DNA of 64,000 nucleotides from NCBI GenBank assembly GCA_942159475.1, contig OW804097.1:34484298-34548297 (forward strand). The letters run 5' to 3'. The position numbers and the translations under genes were made by a program. The DNA comes from Sthenelais limicola. Lineage: Eukaryota > Annelida > Polychaeta > Phyllodocida > Sigalionidae. Shown piece by piece: positions 11,752-22,984 of this stretch (the first letter of the stretch is position 1; each line of letters opens with the position of its first letter). A model generated the notes under the pieces. That model saw nothing but the letters and a program-made list of their open reading frames with translations. It did no database searches and was not told the origin of the DNA.

Positions 11752-11986
11752 GGGTGAAATCGCCAGAAAATGTACAATTCATTTTCACCAATCCTCTCAA
11801 ATAACCCAAATTTAAGACGAAATTCAGGTTCTAATTTCAGTTCATCATAACCAAACAGATTATTTGAATCAAGGCAATGTCAAATATCTTCAGATATACC
11901 TAGTATTGACCATTTTGCAGTCTAATATATCAGAATTAACTAATTGTGTAGATCTGCCGATTGTACATTTTCTGAAAATCTGACCC
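11752..11986 (-). mobile_element. Family A MITE, variant left terminus
   Basis: The copy is full length (235 bp), but the left terminus reads GGGTGAAATCGCCAG in place of GGGTCAGATTTTCAG. The same variant end occurs at 51165, so it is shared ancestry and not a private mutation. The flanks do not form a clean duplication. Confidence 0.9.
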
Positions 11987-12309
11987 AGATATCATAGTAA
12001 GTGGCAGTTTCCGGTTGTCTTACTTTTAGTATTGTCGCTGCGCTGCGTTCAACTGCTATTTTCCGACGACCTGACGTATTTTGAGTGGTTGCCAAAGACG
12101 ATCCGCCTACATCATATGTCCAATCACCTGCAACACATGTTTTACCCCCAATCGGAAAGGACATCTATATGAAATAGTAATCATCCAAAATATCCAAAAC
12201 TATTCTTTTTGGAAAATACTTTTCCGTTTCTAAGATATCCACACACATTGTCAACAGGACTTAGGGATACCTCGATATCCTAATTGACAATATCTTAGAT
12301 TTATGATAT

Positions 12310-12544
12310 GGGTCAGATTTTCAGAAAATGTACAATTGGCTGCCATACACATTTAGGAAACTCTGATAATTTAGGCTGAAAAAGGATAAATACCGGGTAT
12401 ATCTGAGTATATTTGGTATCGCATTGATTTAAAGTATCAGTTCTGTTATGTTAAACTGCATTTTGAAGCTTATTTTTGTCTTAAATGTGGGTTATTTCAG
12501 ATGATTGGTGAAGACGAATTGTACATTTTCTGAAAATCTGACCC
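12310..12544 (+). mobile_element. Family A MITE, subfamily II, full length
   Basis: Both ends are intact and a perfect ATAT duplication flanks it. Confidence 0.95.
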
Positions 12545-12615
12545 ATATTCTTTATGATCCAAAGATCCAATTTTAATCTATCGATGAATATATTATTGTT
12601 TTCTTTTGTATACAT

Positions 12616-12850
12616 GGGTCAAGTTTTCAGAAAATGTACAATTTACTTTCACCAATCCTCTCAAATAACACACATTTCAGACGAAAATAAAGTTCTAAAC
12701 ACAATTCAACCTAACCAAACAGATTGCTAGAATCAATGCAAAGTCGAATATACTCGTATTTTCCTAGTATTGACCAAATTGCAGCCTAATGTAGCAGTAT
12801 TTACTAAATGTGTACAGCTGCCAATTGTACATTTCCTTAAAATCTGACCC
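12616..12850 (-). mobile_element. Family A MITE, subfamily I, full length
   Basis: A perfect ACAT duplication flanks it. It lies only 71 bp from the preceding copy, in the opposite orientation. Confidence 0.95.
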
Positions 12851-12963
12851 ACATACACTTCTAGGTACAATGTAACTATGAATATAGTGAATGTAGATTA
12901 GTCTCTTGACCTGAGAAGGCAGAAATACTAGTGTCCACTAAATATGAGATTCTGAGAAGAAAA

Positions 12964-13027
12964 GAGAAAAGAATATTATATTATGTTTCATATATATATA
13001 CGAAACATAATATAATATTCTTTTCTC
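12964..13027. repeat. Perfect 26-bp inverted repeat (hairpin) with a TA loop
   Basis: The left arm (12964-12989, GAGAAAAGAATATTATATTA…) and the right arm (13002-13027) are exact reverse complements, separated by a 12-nt loop ATATATATATAC. Such AT-rich perfect palindromes can extrude as cruciforms. It may be a very young foldback insertion. Confidence 0.95.
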
Positions 13028-13069
13028 TTCACTGTTACTAATTGTACCCGGTATGCCAGAATGAGTGGA

Positions 13070-13245
13070 AACAAAGAAGAGAGAGAGACAGACAGACAGA
13101 GGGAGACATCGAAAGAGACGAGGAGATGGGAAGACAGTCAGAACAGTTCTTCAAATGACTCAAGATATTTTCTCGAAGCAAGAAAGGAGAGGCAGAGAGA
13201 GAGAGAGAGAGAGAGAAAAAAAAAGAGAGGGATAGCGAGAACAAC
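13070..13245. repeat. GA-rich low-complexity tract
   Basis: Purine-rich sequence with a (GA)n core near 13195-13215 and an A9 run. The open frames on both strands are composition artefacts. Confidence 0.85.
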
Positions 13246-13654
13246 CTGGAGCGAAATAATTCCCCTGTAAAAAGCGCAGCAGGCCTGATCAGAAATATAC
13301 CTAAAGGTTTTCCTGAATCAACACATTTCTAGCATTCCATGAATGTCAGCTCTGCTCTGCACGTGCGATTTTACTAGCTCTCTGGCCACGCATTCTAGTA
13401 CAAACTCGCACGAGCATCCTATTTGAAAGGCTATTTATATATCTGCTTTTTCCTCCCTTACAACCCACTCTGCACTACTATTTCTCACCTGTTAGAAGGA
13501 ATGGATTCAAGGGAGATCCAGAAATGTTGTTTGCTTGATTAGAGTTCCAATTATCCCTTCATAAAGGTTGCACTCCCAGCTTACATCGGATTTAACCAAG
13601 ATTTTGTAACGATTGTTTTGCTACAGGGCTTCATAAAAGTCAACATTCATATTT

Positions 13655-13889
13655 GGGTCAGATTTTCAGAAAATGTACAATTCGCCTTCACCAATCCTCT
13701 CCAATAACCCACATTTAAGACAAAAATAAGCTTCAAAATGCAGTTTAACATAACAGAATTGATACTTTAAATCAATGTGATACCAAATATACTCAGATAT
13801 TCCCGGTATTCATGATTTTTCAGTCTAATTTAGCAGAATTTCCTAAATGTGTAGAGCTGCCAATTGTACATTTTTTTAAAATCTGACCC
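13655..13889 (-). mobile_element. Family A MITE, subfamily II, full length
   Basis: A perfect ATTT duplication flanks the copy. The right terminus has a short T-run change. Confidence 0.94.
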
Positions 13890-14658
13890 ATTTCGGAGAC
13901 CCACGGAAATGCTTTCCTGCAGTGGATTTATTTATTATTGTTCACCAGCGGCCATCTGACCTCACTCAATGCAATCAATTGAATCAAATTTCTATTTAAT
14001 AGAAATTTTGTTTAATGGTTATTAGAGTAGTCCTATTAGAATATCGTGTTCTTTAAATTAGGTTCAACGATATTGCAGAGTAGCCAGGATGAAAGTAATG
14101 AAAATGGTCGAACATAAAGATATCAAACTTCAATGTGTTAATCCAAGCCAGAGAAGGGGGATTTATTGATACGAGATGGGGCAACATAAGAAATTACATT
14201 ACATGGGGAAAATGTTGGAGGAAAGTTTGATATGATCTCAGCATTTTTGACACAGAGGGGGGAATCACTTAACTCTACATGAAAATTTGAGTGAGTTCCC
14301 TAAGAAATTGAATTACCCGATTATACATCAAATATAGAACTTTATACGTCATCACATTGTAGGAAATAGTGGACATTTTCCAGTCGCTCATAATCATTTG
14401 ATGAAAAGAGTAATTTCGTTTTTATATGACACCGATGGTTGAATTCTTTGAATTTAATTGAATATCAAAATAGTGTGACCACGTTGAAAGTTCCTGACGG
14501 ATTCTGTAATTGAAATTTTTCCTGTAACTTTACTAATCTTAGGAGTATTGAAAAGATTTCTTTTACTTTTATAATGCTCAGTGCGCATACCATGAGGCAA
14601 AATTTAAAAAGACCCCTTTTCATACCCCCGACAGTAAGGGTTAAATCAACCAATTAAC
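13890..14658. other. Unique AT-rich DNA, nothing recognised
   Basis: No exon or repeat family was recognised. Confidence 0.45.
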
Positions 14659-14766
14659 AAATGTACTCAGATATACCTAGCATATATATCATTTTTCAGC
14701 CTAATTCAGCAGAATTTGCCAAAGGTGGTGAGGTGCCGATTGTACACATCGCGACGACCTGATACA
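14659..14766 (-). mobile_element. Truncated, diverged family A copy
   Basis: Only the right ~108 bp remains (from TACTCAGATATACC onward), ending in a mutated terminus (GACGACCTGATAC). Confidence 0.7.
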
Positions 14767-14924
14767 TACAAGGAGAATCTGTATAAGGAAGGAGATTCTA
14801 GTCAAATCCCTTCATGATATTATTTTAACCAAATACTCGCATGGTTAGGAACAGAAAGGATCCCCCAATTTGGCTTTGTTTTTCATAGCCATTATTAACT
14901 GGGAATGCTATTAAAGCTGCAAAA

Positions 14925-15260
14925 CATCAAGCGGATTCCGATGATAGTAAACAGTCTAACAATCTAATAAGTATCTCTAGATTTTAAGTTTGATATTTTG
15001 ATATTTTCATTTTTGAAAGAATTTTTTTTCCATATTTCTTTGGGGCAATAAACAGTAAAGTAACTAAATGTAGTCCATATAAGGACCTTTAAAACGAAAG
15101 AATATATTACATACATTGTCCTGAAATTTAACACATCAATTGATATAACTCTAGGTGATAAACTCTCACAAAATTCAGAACATTCCAATAAAGTGATCTT
15201 GTAAAAATAAATACTTTGAAAAATACCATTTTTGCGACTTGTGACTCATTTCCATTCCAT
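14925..15260 (+). mobile_element. Family B MITE, left-truncated
   Basis: Family B has ~40-bp inverted ends containing GGAAAATGAGTCAYAAGTCGC. This copy lacks about 60-70 bp at its left end and finishes with GCGACTTGTGACTCATTTCC. A diverged family A fragment abuts it. Confidence 0.8.
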
Positions 15261-15324
15261 CACATTTAGCCGAATGTATTCAATATTCTGAACTGCCCAT
15301 TGTACATTTTTGACGTCCTGACCC
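15261..15324 (-). mobile_element. Diverged family A terminal fragment
   Basis: About 60 bp matches the GAATT…CTGCCCATTGTACATTTT end and finishes in CTGACCC. It abuts the right end of a family B element. Confidence 0.65.
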
Positions 15325-15776
15325 ATATAGCTCTTTGCTTCCCTTTGTCTATATTAGTCATGCAGCTTTTTTGGGCTGCATTTTTGTACTTCACTGCATA
15401 GAGAGATCCTTTTTCATCCAATCAGCTTTAAGTTTCCCTGGCGTGTTTCCTCCACTTTTTTATTTTGTTCAACTTTGTTGTCTCCTTATTTGTCCCCATG
15501 CCTGCGTTCCATCATCATTTGTTTCTAACTGCGATGTTGCACCGTGACATCTGATATCTAATAGAGCAAAAACAATACTTATCTCCCAATTTGAATACTA
15601 GATATTTATCATAACTTCTATCCCGGACTCTTGTAGTTGTTTTTCTTCTGACGGTGATTCATTTTCTGTGGCTTTTTTCTCATTCATTTTAACTGTAGGA
15701 TTGCCCCACTATCCCCGTAAGTAGGGGTTTATGGTAGGGTGTGTGTCATGGGGGAGGAGGGGGGGGGAGGGTCGTT
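15325..15776. other. Unique DNA with a G-rich run
   Basis: No gene was recognised. A G-rich run (about 15743-15768) lies just before the family C copy. Confidence 0.45.
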
Positions 15777-16128
15777 GGTTGGGAATTGCATAGCCGCCAT
15801 TTTGAACCCCGATTCGCATGGAATTATGGGACTAATGGTACAGTGTAAAATCTATAAACAAAACATGCCATGTTCAGCATGTAATATTTATCAGTGCACT
15901 AATGTCAATAGCCATGTGTTTTAGATGTTTCTATAACACAAGATTTCATCTTTCCCATAATGCATTTGGTTTTTATAAACTATTTACATGCGCTATGATA
16001 TTGGTGAAAATATCATTACATTTTTCGGTAAAAATGTTGCTAAATATTTGTATGTCAGGTTAGGACCGAATCCATCCCAGCATGCACTGCAATAGACATG
16101 CGCAGTGGCACATGCAACTCCCCTATTA
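15777..16128 (+). mobile_element. Family C MITE, left terminus degraded
   Basis: The copy starts at GGGAATTGCATAGCCGCC and ends CTCCCCTATTA. Nearly the whole interior aligns with the copy at 43530. Confidence 0.87.
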
Positions 16129-16661
16129 CACAATCAAGACAAGTTAGACATATAGTTTAGCGCCCTATTCCTTAACAGTATAGGGGGGAGGTAGAAGAGG
16201 GAATTGGGGGACAGACCATTATGTATTGACCATTTTATGTCATCCACCATCGCCTCTGCCGGTAGACCAGAACGGGATGAGAGACCTGATATCCTATTAC
16301 TGCTAAGACAGGAGGAACTATCATCCCAATTTGGTCGAGGGGGCAGAGCCATGCCATGGCCCAGCTGTTCTTTTATGAGGGTGTTAACAGATTAACAAGG
16401 AATAATGGCCATTCCTTCTTCCACTCCTCAACATCGGAGAGAAAACACTGTTGTTTAATTAACCTGTCATAAACTATAGTAACTGCATGAGGATTGACTG
16501 ACATTCTGGTGCACTATCCCTTGGGTTCACTTAGAGATTAGCATTAGTGCACCATCAGGTTAGAAATGGATGCTATTAATCCATTTAGTCTCTGCCTAAG
16601 GTGGTTAGTATAGCTCAAGGAACGGTCACATTTGAGATTTAACTAGATTGAACTGATGTAT
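16129..16661. other. Unique DNA, nothing recognised
   Basis: Short open frames overlap on both strands. A small inverted repeat GGTGCACT / AGTGCACC lies at about 16510-16550. Confidence 0.45.
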
Positions 16662-16899
16662 GAGTCAGGTTTTTAAAAAATGTACAATTCGCCTTCACCA
16701 ATCCTGTCAAATAGCCCACATTTTAAGACAGAAATGAGCTTCAAAATGCAGTTTAACATAACAGAACTGATACCTTAAATCAATGCGATATCAAATATAC
16801 TCAGATATACCCGGTATTCTTCAGCTTTTTCAGCATAATTTAGCAGAATATACTGAATGTATAGAGCTCTCAATTGTACAATTTCTGGAAATCTGACCC
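16662..16899 (-). mobile_element. Family A MITE, subfamily II
   Basis: The copy is 238 bp with mutated termini (GAGTCAGG left). The flanks are GTAT and ATAT, a duplication with one mismatch. Confidence 0.92.
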
Positions 16900-17329
16900 A
16901 TATAAGTATATCGGACTGATTTGTGGTTGTTCTACGCCAGTTAGCAATAGCCAGAAAATCATAACAGCGTTGACTAAACAAAGTATCGCTCCACATTACT
17001 CAGCGGTACTGTTTGATATAACGTCATAATTTATATTCATTTCATAGAATCAAATTTCAAGTCATCTTTTATGTTAATACATACTTCTCTAGATTAAAGC
17101 ATAGCTGGTAATACAAAATACGTTATAACCATAATTTGCAGACATACAAGGCCCTTGCTATTAAGACTATTTTGGGGCAGACCCTTTACAGTTCATTTTC
17201 CCTTATTTAGTGATACCACTTCAATCCGCACACCTCACCGTCATGGAAAGTTGATCCCAGTCCTGTTTTACTTTAGAGACGTTTCACTTCATTCTGTATC
17301 TTTAAGGCCCTTCGTCCCTTTAGTGGACA

Positions 17330-17434
17330 TGGGTATGACCATGAAGTGCCTCCCCCTCAGCTCTCCCGCCCTTGATAGAACCTTTATATATGTGTTGATA
17401 AGGGCGTAAAGCAACCAATCTCACTCACTCACTT
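17330..17434 (+). mobile_element. 3' tail of the same non-LTR/SINE family
   Basis: It contains CAGCTCTCCCGCCCTTGAT, TGTGTTGATAAGGGCGTAAA and the (ACTC)n tail, ~290 bp upstream of the TATA box at 17717. C-rich sequence follows. Confidence 0.78.
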
Positions 17435-17674
17435 CGCCCCCCCCCCCCTCACCCACCCACCCCTTTCCCAGCCTTGCAGCCCACTCGCTCCCTCTTCTGT
17501 CATATCCTTAAACTAAGCCCGCCCATTAATCCCCCGACGCTACTCTCTCTTTTTTAAATTTCATTTTTCTCCACGCCCGCCTATACCGCTCCTCCTCTCC
17601 CCCTCCCTCACACTCACTTCATCTCCCATGCTCAGTTGATCTCGCCATACTAAATACGGAGCGCTGACAACAGA

Positions 17675-17752
17675 CCAATACGCCACCACCGGTGACGACG
17701 TGTACTAGATCGATATTATAAATAGCCTCGCATGGCTCGGATCGTCTCCCAT
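17675..17752 (+). promoter_or_regulatory. CCAAT + TATA core promoter of the secreted-protein gene
   Basis: A CCAAT box is visible at 17675-17679 and a TATA box, TATAAATAG, at 17717-17725. The expected transcription start is about 30 bases downstream, near 17747-17752 (TCCCATTCAC). The surroundings (17640-17800) are locally rich in GC and CpG compared with the AT-rich flanks. The order CCAAT, TATA, start, 5' UTR, then an ATG with a signal peptide and a consensus splice donor is internally consistent, which is why I call it a promoter. The start site is inferred, not seen. Confidence 0.65.
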
Positions 17753-18228
17753 TCACCCGCGGAGAGCGCGCGAGGAAGAACGTGACGACGCGAGATCTGC
17801 AAGAGCTTCTACTACTACGACCACAACAACTGCTGCTACTACTTGAGTGTCATCACAGAACCGCTCTTACTCCTCGTGCTTTGAGCATTTACTGGGATCA
17901 CAGATCCTCTTGTCATTCATTTCTCTTCATTCACCACCTGGAAATTGATCGGATACTGTGTGAACTACCTCAAAAAGTGATTTTTAATCGACATCATTTG
18001 GAAAAACACTTTCTTTCTGAAGGATTTTAATCATCTGTGCTCTGAACAAAACAAATTGTGTGAATCGAATCTACCATAGGTTATGATATAACTGTGGGTG
18101 CATTGGGATCATCAGTCAACTCAGTGATATACCTAAACATATATACATATATAAGGATATTCTATCACAACTGCGGACGTTGAAAGTGCTGTGTTCAATC
18201 AAAAATAACCACAAACAAAGCCATCAGG
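17750..18228 (+). other. Putative 5' UTR of the secreted-protein gene
   Basis: This ~480 nt stretch lies between the inferred transcription start and the ATG at 18229. I find one upstream ATG, at 18083. It opens a two-codon reading frame (Met-Ile-stop, 18083-18091), which is a minimal uORF that could reduce translation. No splice sites stand out within it and no recognised transposon is present. The length is inferred from the TATA position. Confidence 0.5.
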
Positions 18229-18310
18229 ATGAAAGGACTTGTTCTGTGGATTGTTACCTTCGTTTTAAGCATCGATTTATCGCTCTCGGCCTCGGCTATG
18301 TCCGGACCAG
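18229..18310 (+). CDS. First coding exon: signal peptide of an unidentified secreted or membrane protein (partial)
   Basis: The exon starts at ATG 18229 (context CAGGATGA) and runs 82 nt to the donor at 18311, giving 27 complete codons plus one base, so the intron is phase 1. The peptide begins MKG, then has a hydrophobic stretch LVLWIVTFVLSIDLSLSASA (residues 4-23) with a plausible signal-peptidase site at ASA|M, then MSGP. A signal peptide followed by a phase-1 intron is typical of modular extracellular proteins in animals. A second in-frame Met at codon 24 is inside the predicted cleavage region and is an unlikely start. Downstream exons were not recognised in this window, so the product cannot be named. 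In-frame reading past the donor has no recognisable domain, which supports splicing. Confidence 0.62.
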
Positions 18311-18316
18311 GTGAGT
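18311..18316 (+). other. 5' splice donor, intron 1
   Basis: The bases CCAG|GTGAGT match the animal splice-donor consensus exactly and follow the signal-peptide codons at once. The intron is phase 1. Confidence 0.65.
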
Positions 18317-18596
18317 TAGACATTACATATACATTTATACATACAAGACCTCAATTACCCTTTGATCTGCTCGCTTTCTCTTCAAAGGTCTTCTTGTTGC
18401 AATGGTATTTGCCATCGCAGAGCAAATGTCAAGTTTGCTTGGTGATGACTTTTCAAACAGGTAGTGAAAGTTCAAATGGAAGAAGAAGAATAGGGGAGTT
18501 GTTGGCGTGCTCTGCAATGTATGTGAAGTTAGCAAACTGCATTATTCGTACATGCTTATTGACATCCATAGATATCTAACATTTACAAATTAGATG

Positions 18597-18644
18597 GATC
18601 TTTTTCCTGATCTTTTTCCTGATCTTTTTCCTGATCTTTTTCCT
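18597..18644. repeat. 12-bp tandem repeat, 4 copies
   Basis: The unit GATCTTTTTCCT is repeated four times without a mismatch, about 290 bp inside the putative first intron. Such a perfect array is recent and probably length-polymorphic. Confidence 0.95.
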
Positions 18645-20282
18645 GATTAGCCAGGTCTTCCAACGAATGCCTAGAATCTTGATTTTCTTAACTTTGTTTC
18701 AACTTATAACAACATGTGTAGTGGAAAATAAATTATAGTTATACAACAATGGATAGTGAAAATATTATGAGATGAGATATGATTTACTAATTAACAGAGA
18801 ATGAAGAGTGAGGTTCGATATGAGGCAGTGAATGTTCCGTACAACTTAGTCATCTTGAGAGATGTCACGAGTTAACATTAATTAGACGATGTATCATTAA
18901 CCATTGGGTCATTTTAGCGGCTTATAAATTATTATTACAATGCAGGGTCATTTATGTTCCTAACATAAGCTCCAGCTCACATATGAGTAGGAGTGTACAG
19001 TGAGATATATGAAACCTTAAAGTTATTTCATTCCTTTAATCTGGTTAATCTATGTACATATGCACCAAAGTAGCAGCATATGTGCCAATTGCAATGAATG
19101 TGGCATTCATTCAGTTGATTCCCGACAAGTATTTGACAAAACATTTATCAAGACTCGTTTATTTTATTGCACTGTATTGCCTTGTTCAAATTAAGAAACT
19201 ATTACGATGTATAAAATTGCTGTGAATAGTGTTATATATGGGGGTACTTATAAAGAGATTTAACATGACAAAAAGGGAATAATTTTCAGTATCGGAAAAA
19301 AATAGTTTAATTATTCTGTTATGTTTTACTAGCTCCGATAACCGGTCTCGACTTACTCCTGAGGTGATATGTTATCACCTATGGCTAAAAGATAGCACTC
19401 TTTTTGAATATTAGTAATATTGAGCCCAGTCAATAATTGATCTTTTACGTGCCACAGACAGTTAAGAGGTGCCAAAGATATTGAAAATTCATCCATCTGT
19501 CTGGCCCTAACTATCCTGAGGATTGTAGTTCATATCCTTCCATCTCTTTCTTCCAATCTGATGTTTTTCTTTGTAGCTTTGGGCAAGATTAAAACAAACG
19601 GTTGCACTTGGCATGCAAAAATAAATTTTCATTAATCTTTGCCACTGAAATCTGCCACGAGCGCCTGTTTTGAGATGGGTTTTGAGATGAAACCCTCATA
19701 AAAAACCAATGCTGGTTTTGTGACCGAAGGAAAACTGTGGGCACTTAACGTTTGGAGCTTTTTATCAATAATGCTCTAGTCACAAAGGTTCTGTTTTTAA
19801 TGGCAAAACACAAACCAAATGGGAACTTCCAATGTTAAAATTGGAATTGATTTTATTCCCATTGTCGGGAATGTTTATTCCTTTAATAGTTTTTCCTCAT
19901 TCAATATTTTGGATTCTGAAGCAGCAGAGGAGAGCATTCATTTCCCTACTTTGATTGCAAATTCCATCGTGGTTGTTTGCCAAAAAGTGTTTTCTTTGTC
20001 AAATAAGTGTTTTCAGCCTGGAGGGCTGGGAAATATTGAATGAAAGAAAACTAATGGAAAAACACTCGGATTCGGACATTTGATGAAACTGAGCCAACAG
20101 GTAAAAAGACATCCTCTTCTTCAAACTGGGACCAGGGCTCTTCTTCCTTTCTTGTCCTCGCCAACAAATTCCAACACCAATATCTTTGAAGTATCCAAGA
20201 CTGCTTGGCCTTTAACAAGTTCATCAGTCTAGGCCCAAAGATGAGAGAGTCCCTTCAAACGAAGGGAAAGCCTCTTGCCTCA

Positions 20283-20342
20283 AACCGCAAAGTGCCATTA
20301 TAATTCCATTAAGACCGCAAAATGTCATTATATTCCCATTAA
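20283..20342. repeat. ~30-bp direct repeat, 2 copies
   Basis: Two adjacent imperfect units begin ACCGCAAAGTGCCATTAT and ACCGCAAAATGTCATTAT and both end near CCATTAA. Confidence 0.7.
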
Positions 20343-20454
20343 CACGCCTAGTCTTAAGCAAGGAAACTGATTAGCAAACTAGGGGTCCAAACACTGACAT
20401 ACCATTTTTATCTTATCTGACGGTTTGGGCCTAGAGTGCTTCCTTAGTCTAAAG

Positions 20455-20590
20455 TAGCCCTTTCTCAGTTTAAGGAAGGAATTTGTTTTATAGACAACGC
20501 TATTTCCATTCCTTCAGTATGATTTGCCTACCTACCTAAGCATGGAAAAATAGCTTAGCTAGGAACATTTTATGTAAGGACTTCTTATGA
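20455..20590. repeat. Family M degenerate repeat, partial
   Basis: It contains AAGGAAGGAATTTG, TAAGCATGGAAAAATAG and AACATTTTATGTAAGGA, aligned with the other two copies. Confidence 0.5.
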
Positions 20591-20655
20591 GGGTCAGATG
20601 TACAATTGGCAGCTCTACATATTTAGTAATTTCTGCCAAATTCTGCTAAAAAAGT
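20591..20655 (+). mobile_element. Truncated family A left end
   Basis: The left terminus has an internal deletion (GGGTCAGATGTACAATT). The match stops after about 65 bp. Confidence 0.75.
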
Positions 20656-20931
20656 GATACATTTTGGGTGCCCTCTCTGCCTCTACCTCCTCCTTCTCTT
20701 AGTCACTCCCAGCCGTCACCATCCTCTCCCTCCACCCCCACCTCGCCACTGCCCATACACCCTATACTCCTCTCATAGACCCAACTTCACAGTTTTCTCG
20801 TTAAATAACTGATTACCTTTGCCACACCCACCAGTCCCTTGGTCCGTACTCTAGCTGCCGGTGGAGTTTTCTTTTCTGGAGGAGTGGGGAGGGGCAGTAA
20901 GGCTTGACCATATGCCTATATATATATATAT

Positions 20932-21166
20932 GGGTCAGATTTTCAGAAAATGTACAATTCGCCTTCACCAATCCTCTCAAATAACCCATATTTAAGACAG
21001 AAATGAGCTTCAAAATGCAGTTTAACATAACAGAAGTGATACTTTAAATCAATGTGATACCAAATATACTCAGACATACCCGGTATTCATCATTTTTCAG
21101 CCTGATTTATCAGAATTTCCTAAATGTGTAAAGCTGCCAATTGTATATTTTCTGAAAATCTGACCC
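20932..21166 (-). mobile_element. Family A MITE, subfamily II, in a TA microsatellite
   Basis: It is full length, flanked on both sides by (TA)n, consistent with an ATAT duplication. Confidence 0.94.
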
Positions 21167-21231
21167 ATATATATAATGCATTAAAATATCATAAAAAGGA
21201 CTCATATTTGGCTGGCTAGTCCGTGATAATA

Positions 21232-21466
21232 GAATCAGATTTTCAGAAAATGTACAATTATCAGCTCTACACATTTCGGAAACTTTGCTAAATTAGGCTG
21301 AAAAATAATGATTACTTGGTATTTCTGAGTATATTCAGTGTCGCATTGCTTTATAGTATCTGTTCTGTAATTTTAAACTGTATTTTGAAGCTCATTTCCG
21401 TCTTTAATATGGGTTATTTGAGAGAATTGATGAAGGCGAATTGTACATTTTCAGAAAATCTGACCC
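21232..21466 (+). mobile_element. Family A MITE, subfamily II, full length
   Basis: A perfect AATA duplication flanks it. The left end is mutated to GAATCAG. Confidence 0.94.
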
Positions 21467-21799
21467 AATAATAAAAAAAGGCTTGAAGTGAGTTCTCTAT
21501 AGCGCCAGGACTGAACCCTCATTAGTGGACCGTACCCTTCCCCTAGTCCCAGGCGCCCCGTCCCTCATCCACCTCTACCTTTCTCATGCCTGTTAGAAGG
21601 CAGGACATACCCTAGCCTTCAATTATACATCCATCTCCCAGCCCTGGCCATGTGCACAGGCACCAAGAAAATGATCACTCACGCCAACTCCCACACCAGC
21701 GCTAAGTATGGGGAGAGGAGCTTTGGTTGGCTTTAACAAACTTTTCATAGCAGCTCTACAGTTGTTGTTCATGTGGTTTGGTTTACAGCAGCAGGTTCT

Positions 21800-22034
21800 G
21801 GGTCGGGTTTTCAGAAAATGTACAATTCACCTTCACCAATCCTCTCAAATAACCCACATTTCAGACAAAAATAAAGTTCAAAATACAGTTCAACCTAACC
21901 AAACAGATGGATAGATTCAATGCAATGCCGAATATACTCGAATTTACCTAGTATTGACCAAATTGCAGTTTAGTTTAGCAGAATTTACTAAATGTGTCCA
22001 GCTGACAATTGTACATTTTCTGAAAATCTGACCC
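21800..22034 (-). mobile_element. Family A MITE, subfamily I, full length
   Basis: Both ends are present (left GGGTCGG). The flanks TTCT and CTCT differ at one base. Confidence 0.93.
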
Positions 22035-22186
22035 CTCTACGAAGATGCCCTGAACGGTTCCGGTTGAGGAAGAGGTTGGTAATAAACCTCCAACTGCGGA
22101 CCGAATCTACGAATAGTGGGTGTTAACTATAGAAGTGTCTTAAATTTTGGAGTGTAGGTCAAGCTCACTTGCCTATCGAACTGTTA

Positions 22187-22421
22187 TGTTCTGGATATCA
22201 GAAAATGTACAATTGGCAACTGTACACAAACAGTAAATTCTGCTAAATTAGGCTACAATTTGGTCAATACTAGGTAAATTCGAGTATATTCGGCATTGCA
22301 TTGATTCTAGCAATCTGTTTGGTTAGGTTAAACTGTATTTTGAACTTGATTTTCGTTTAAAATTTTGGTTATTTGAGGGGATTGGCGAAGTTGAATTGTA
22401 CATTTTCAGAAAATCTGGCAC
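22187..22421 (+). mobile_element. Family A MITE, subfamily I, degraded termini
   Basis: The interior is clear, but both outer ends have decayed (left ~CTGGATATCAG, right CTGGCAC). Confidence 0.85.
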
Positions 22422-22749
22422 ACATTGCATTATAAAGGATACAGCTCGTTTACCCAATCCTTCATAGCTTACTGGCAGTATAGGGTGTACAACTGTGCTT
22501 TAGACGCGGTCGCTGTAAAGCCCTGTAGGCTATATCAATCATATTATTTATACGCATTTGGGCTGATTTGCAATATATAGTTTCACAAGATGTTAAACAA
22601 TATAGCATTGCCAATGCTCTGACTCTACTGCACCAACACAAACTTTGGATTCATATCTGTCATTTGCAGATCGATTATCATCTTTTAATTGATTGATTGA
22701 CTTTTATAAATATTATATATGAATCATGTATATGTAAGTTGGCTTGGCC

Positions 22750-22836
22750 TAAATGGGAACCAAACCTACAACCTTCCTTACCATCGATCTTGAGATTGTA
22801 CCATATAACCCACGATCCTAAAGTGCCTTTTTCTCT
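22750..22836 (-). mobile_element. tRNA-like head of a SINE (antisense)
   Basis: On the minus strand a B-box-like GGTTTGGTTCC and an A-box-like TGGGTTATATGG lie at the right distance for a tRNA. The sequence does not fold as an intact tRNA, so I read it as a SINE head. Confidence 0.45.
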
Positions 22837-22978
22837 GTCTCTCTCTCCCTTCTTCTCTATATCTATTTCCTGCTGGGTATGATCATAAACTGCCTCCCTC
22901 TCAGCTCTCCTGCCCTTGATATAACCATATTAAATGTGTTGATAAGGGTGTAAAGCAACCAATCTCACTCACTCACTC
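22829..22978 (+). mobile_element. 3' tail of a non-LTR retroelement or SINE
   Basis: The shared block reads CTCTGTCTCTCTCTCCCTTC, then GGGTATGATCAT, then TTAAATGTGTTGATAAGGG, then GTAAAGCAACCAATC, and ends in (ACTC)n. Four + copies occur in the window. A microsatellite-like 3' end and a common cut-off are typical of retroposon tails. Confidence 0.8.
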
Positions 22979-22984
22979 CACGAT

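Larger units (their letters stand above)
18317..20450 (+). other. Start of putative intron 1; mostly unique AT-rich DNA
   Basis: I see no exon or family A insertion between 18317 and 20450. Short tandem repeats at 18597 and 20283 are listed separately. The part from about 19550 to 20090 is a degenerate repeat-like sequence with no clear ends. Confidence 0.4.

Noticed and set aside
12964..13027. microRNA precursor
   Set aside because: The stem is perfectly paired and extremely AT-rich with a TA loop, unlike typical animal pre-miRNAs; no known mature sequence was recognised.
13038..13270. Open frames in the GA-rich tract
   Set aside because: Low-complexity Arg/Glu or Ser/Leu peptides produced by purine bias.
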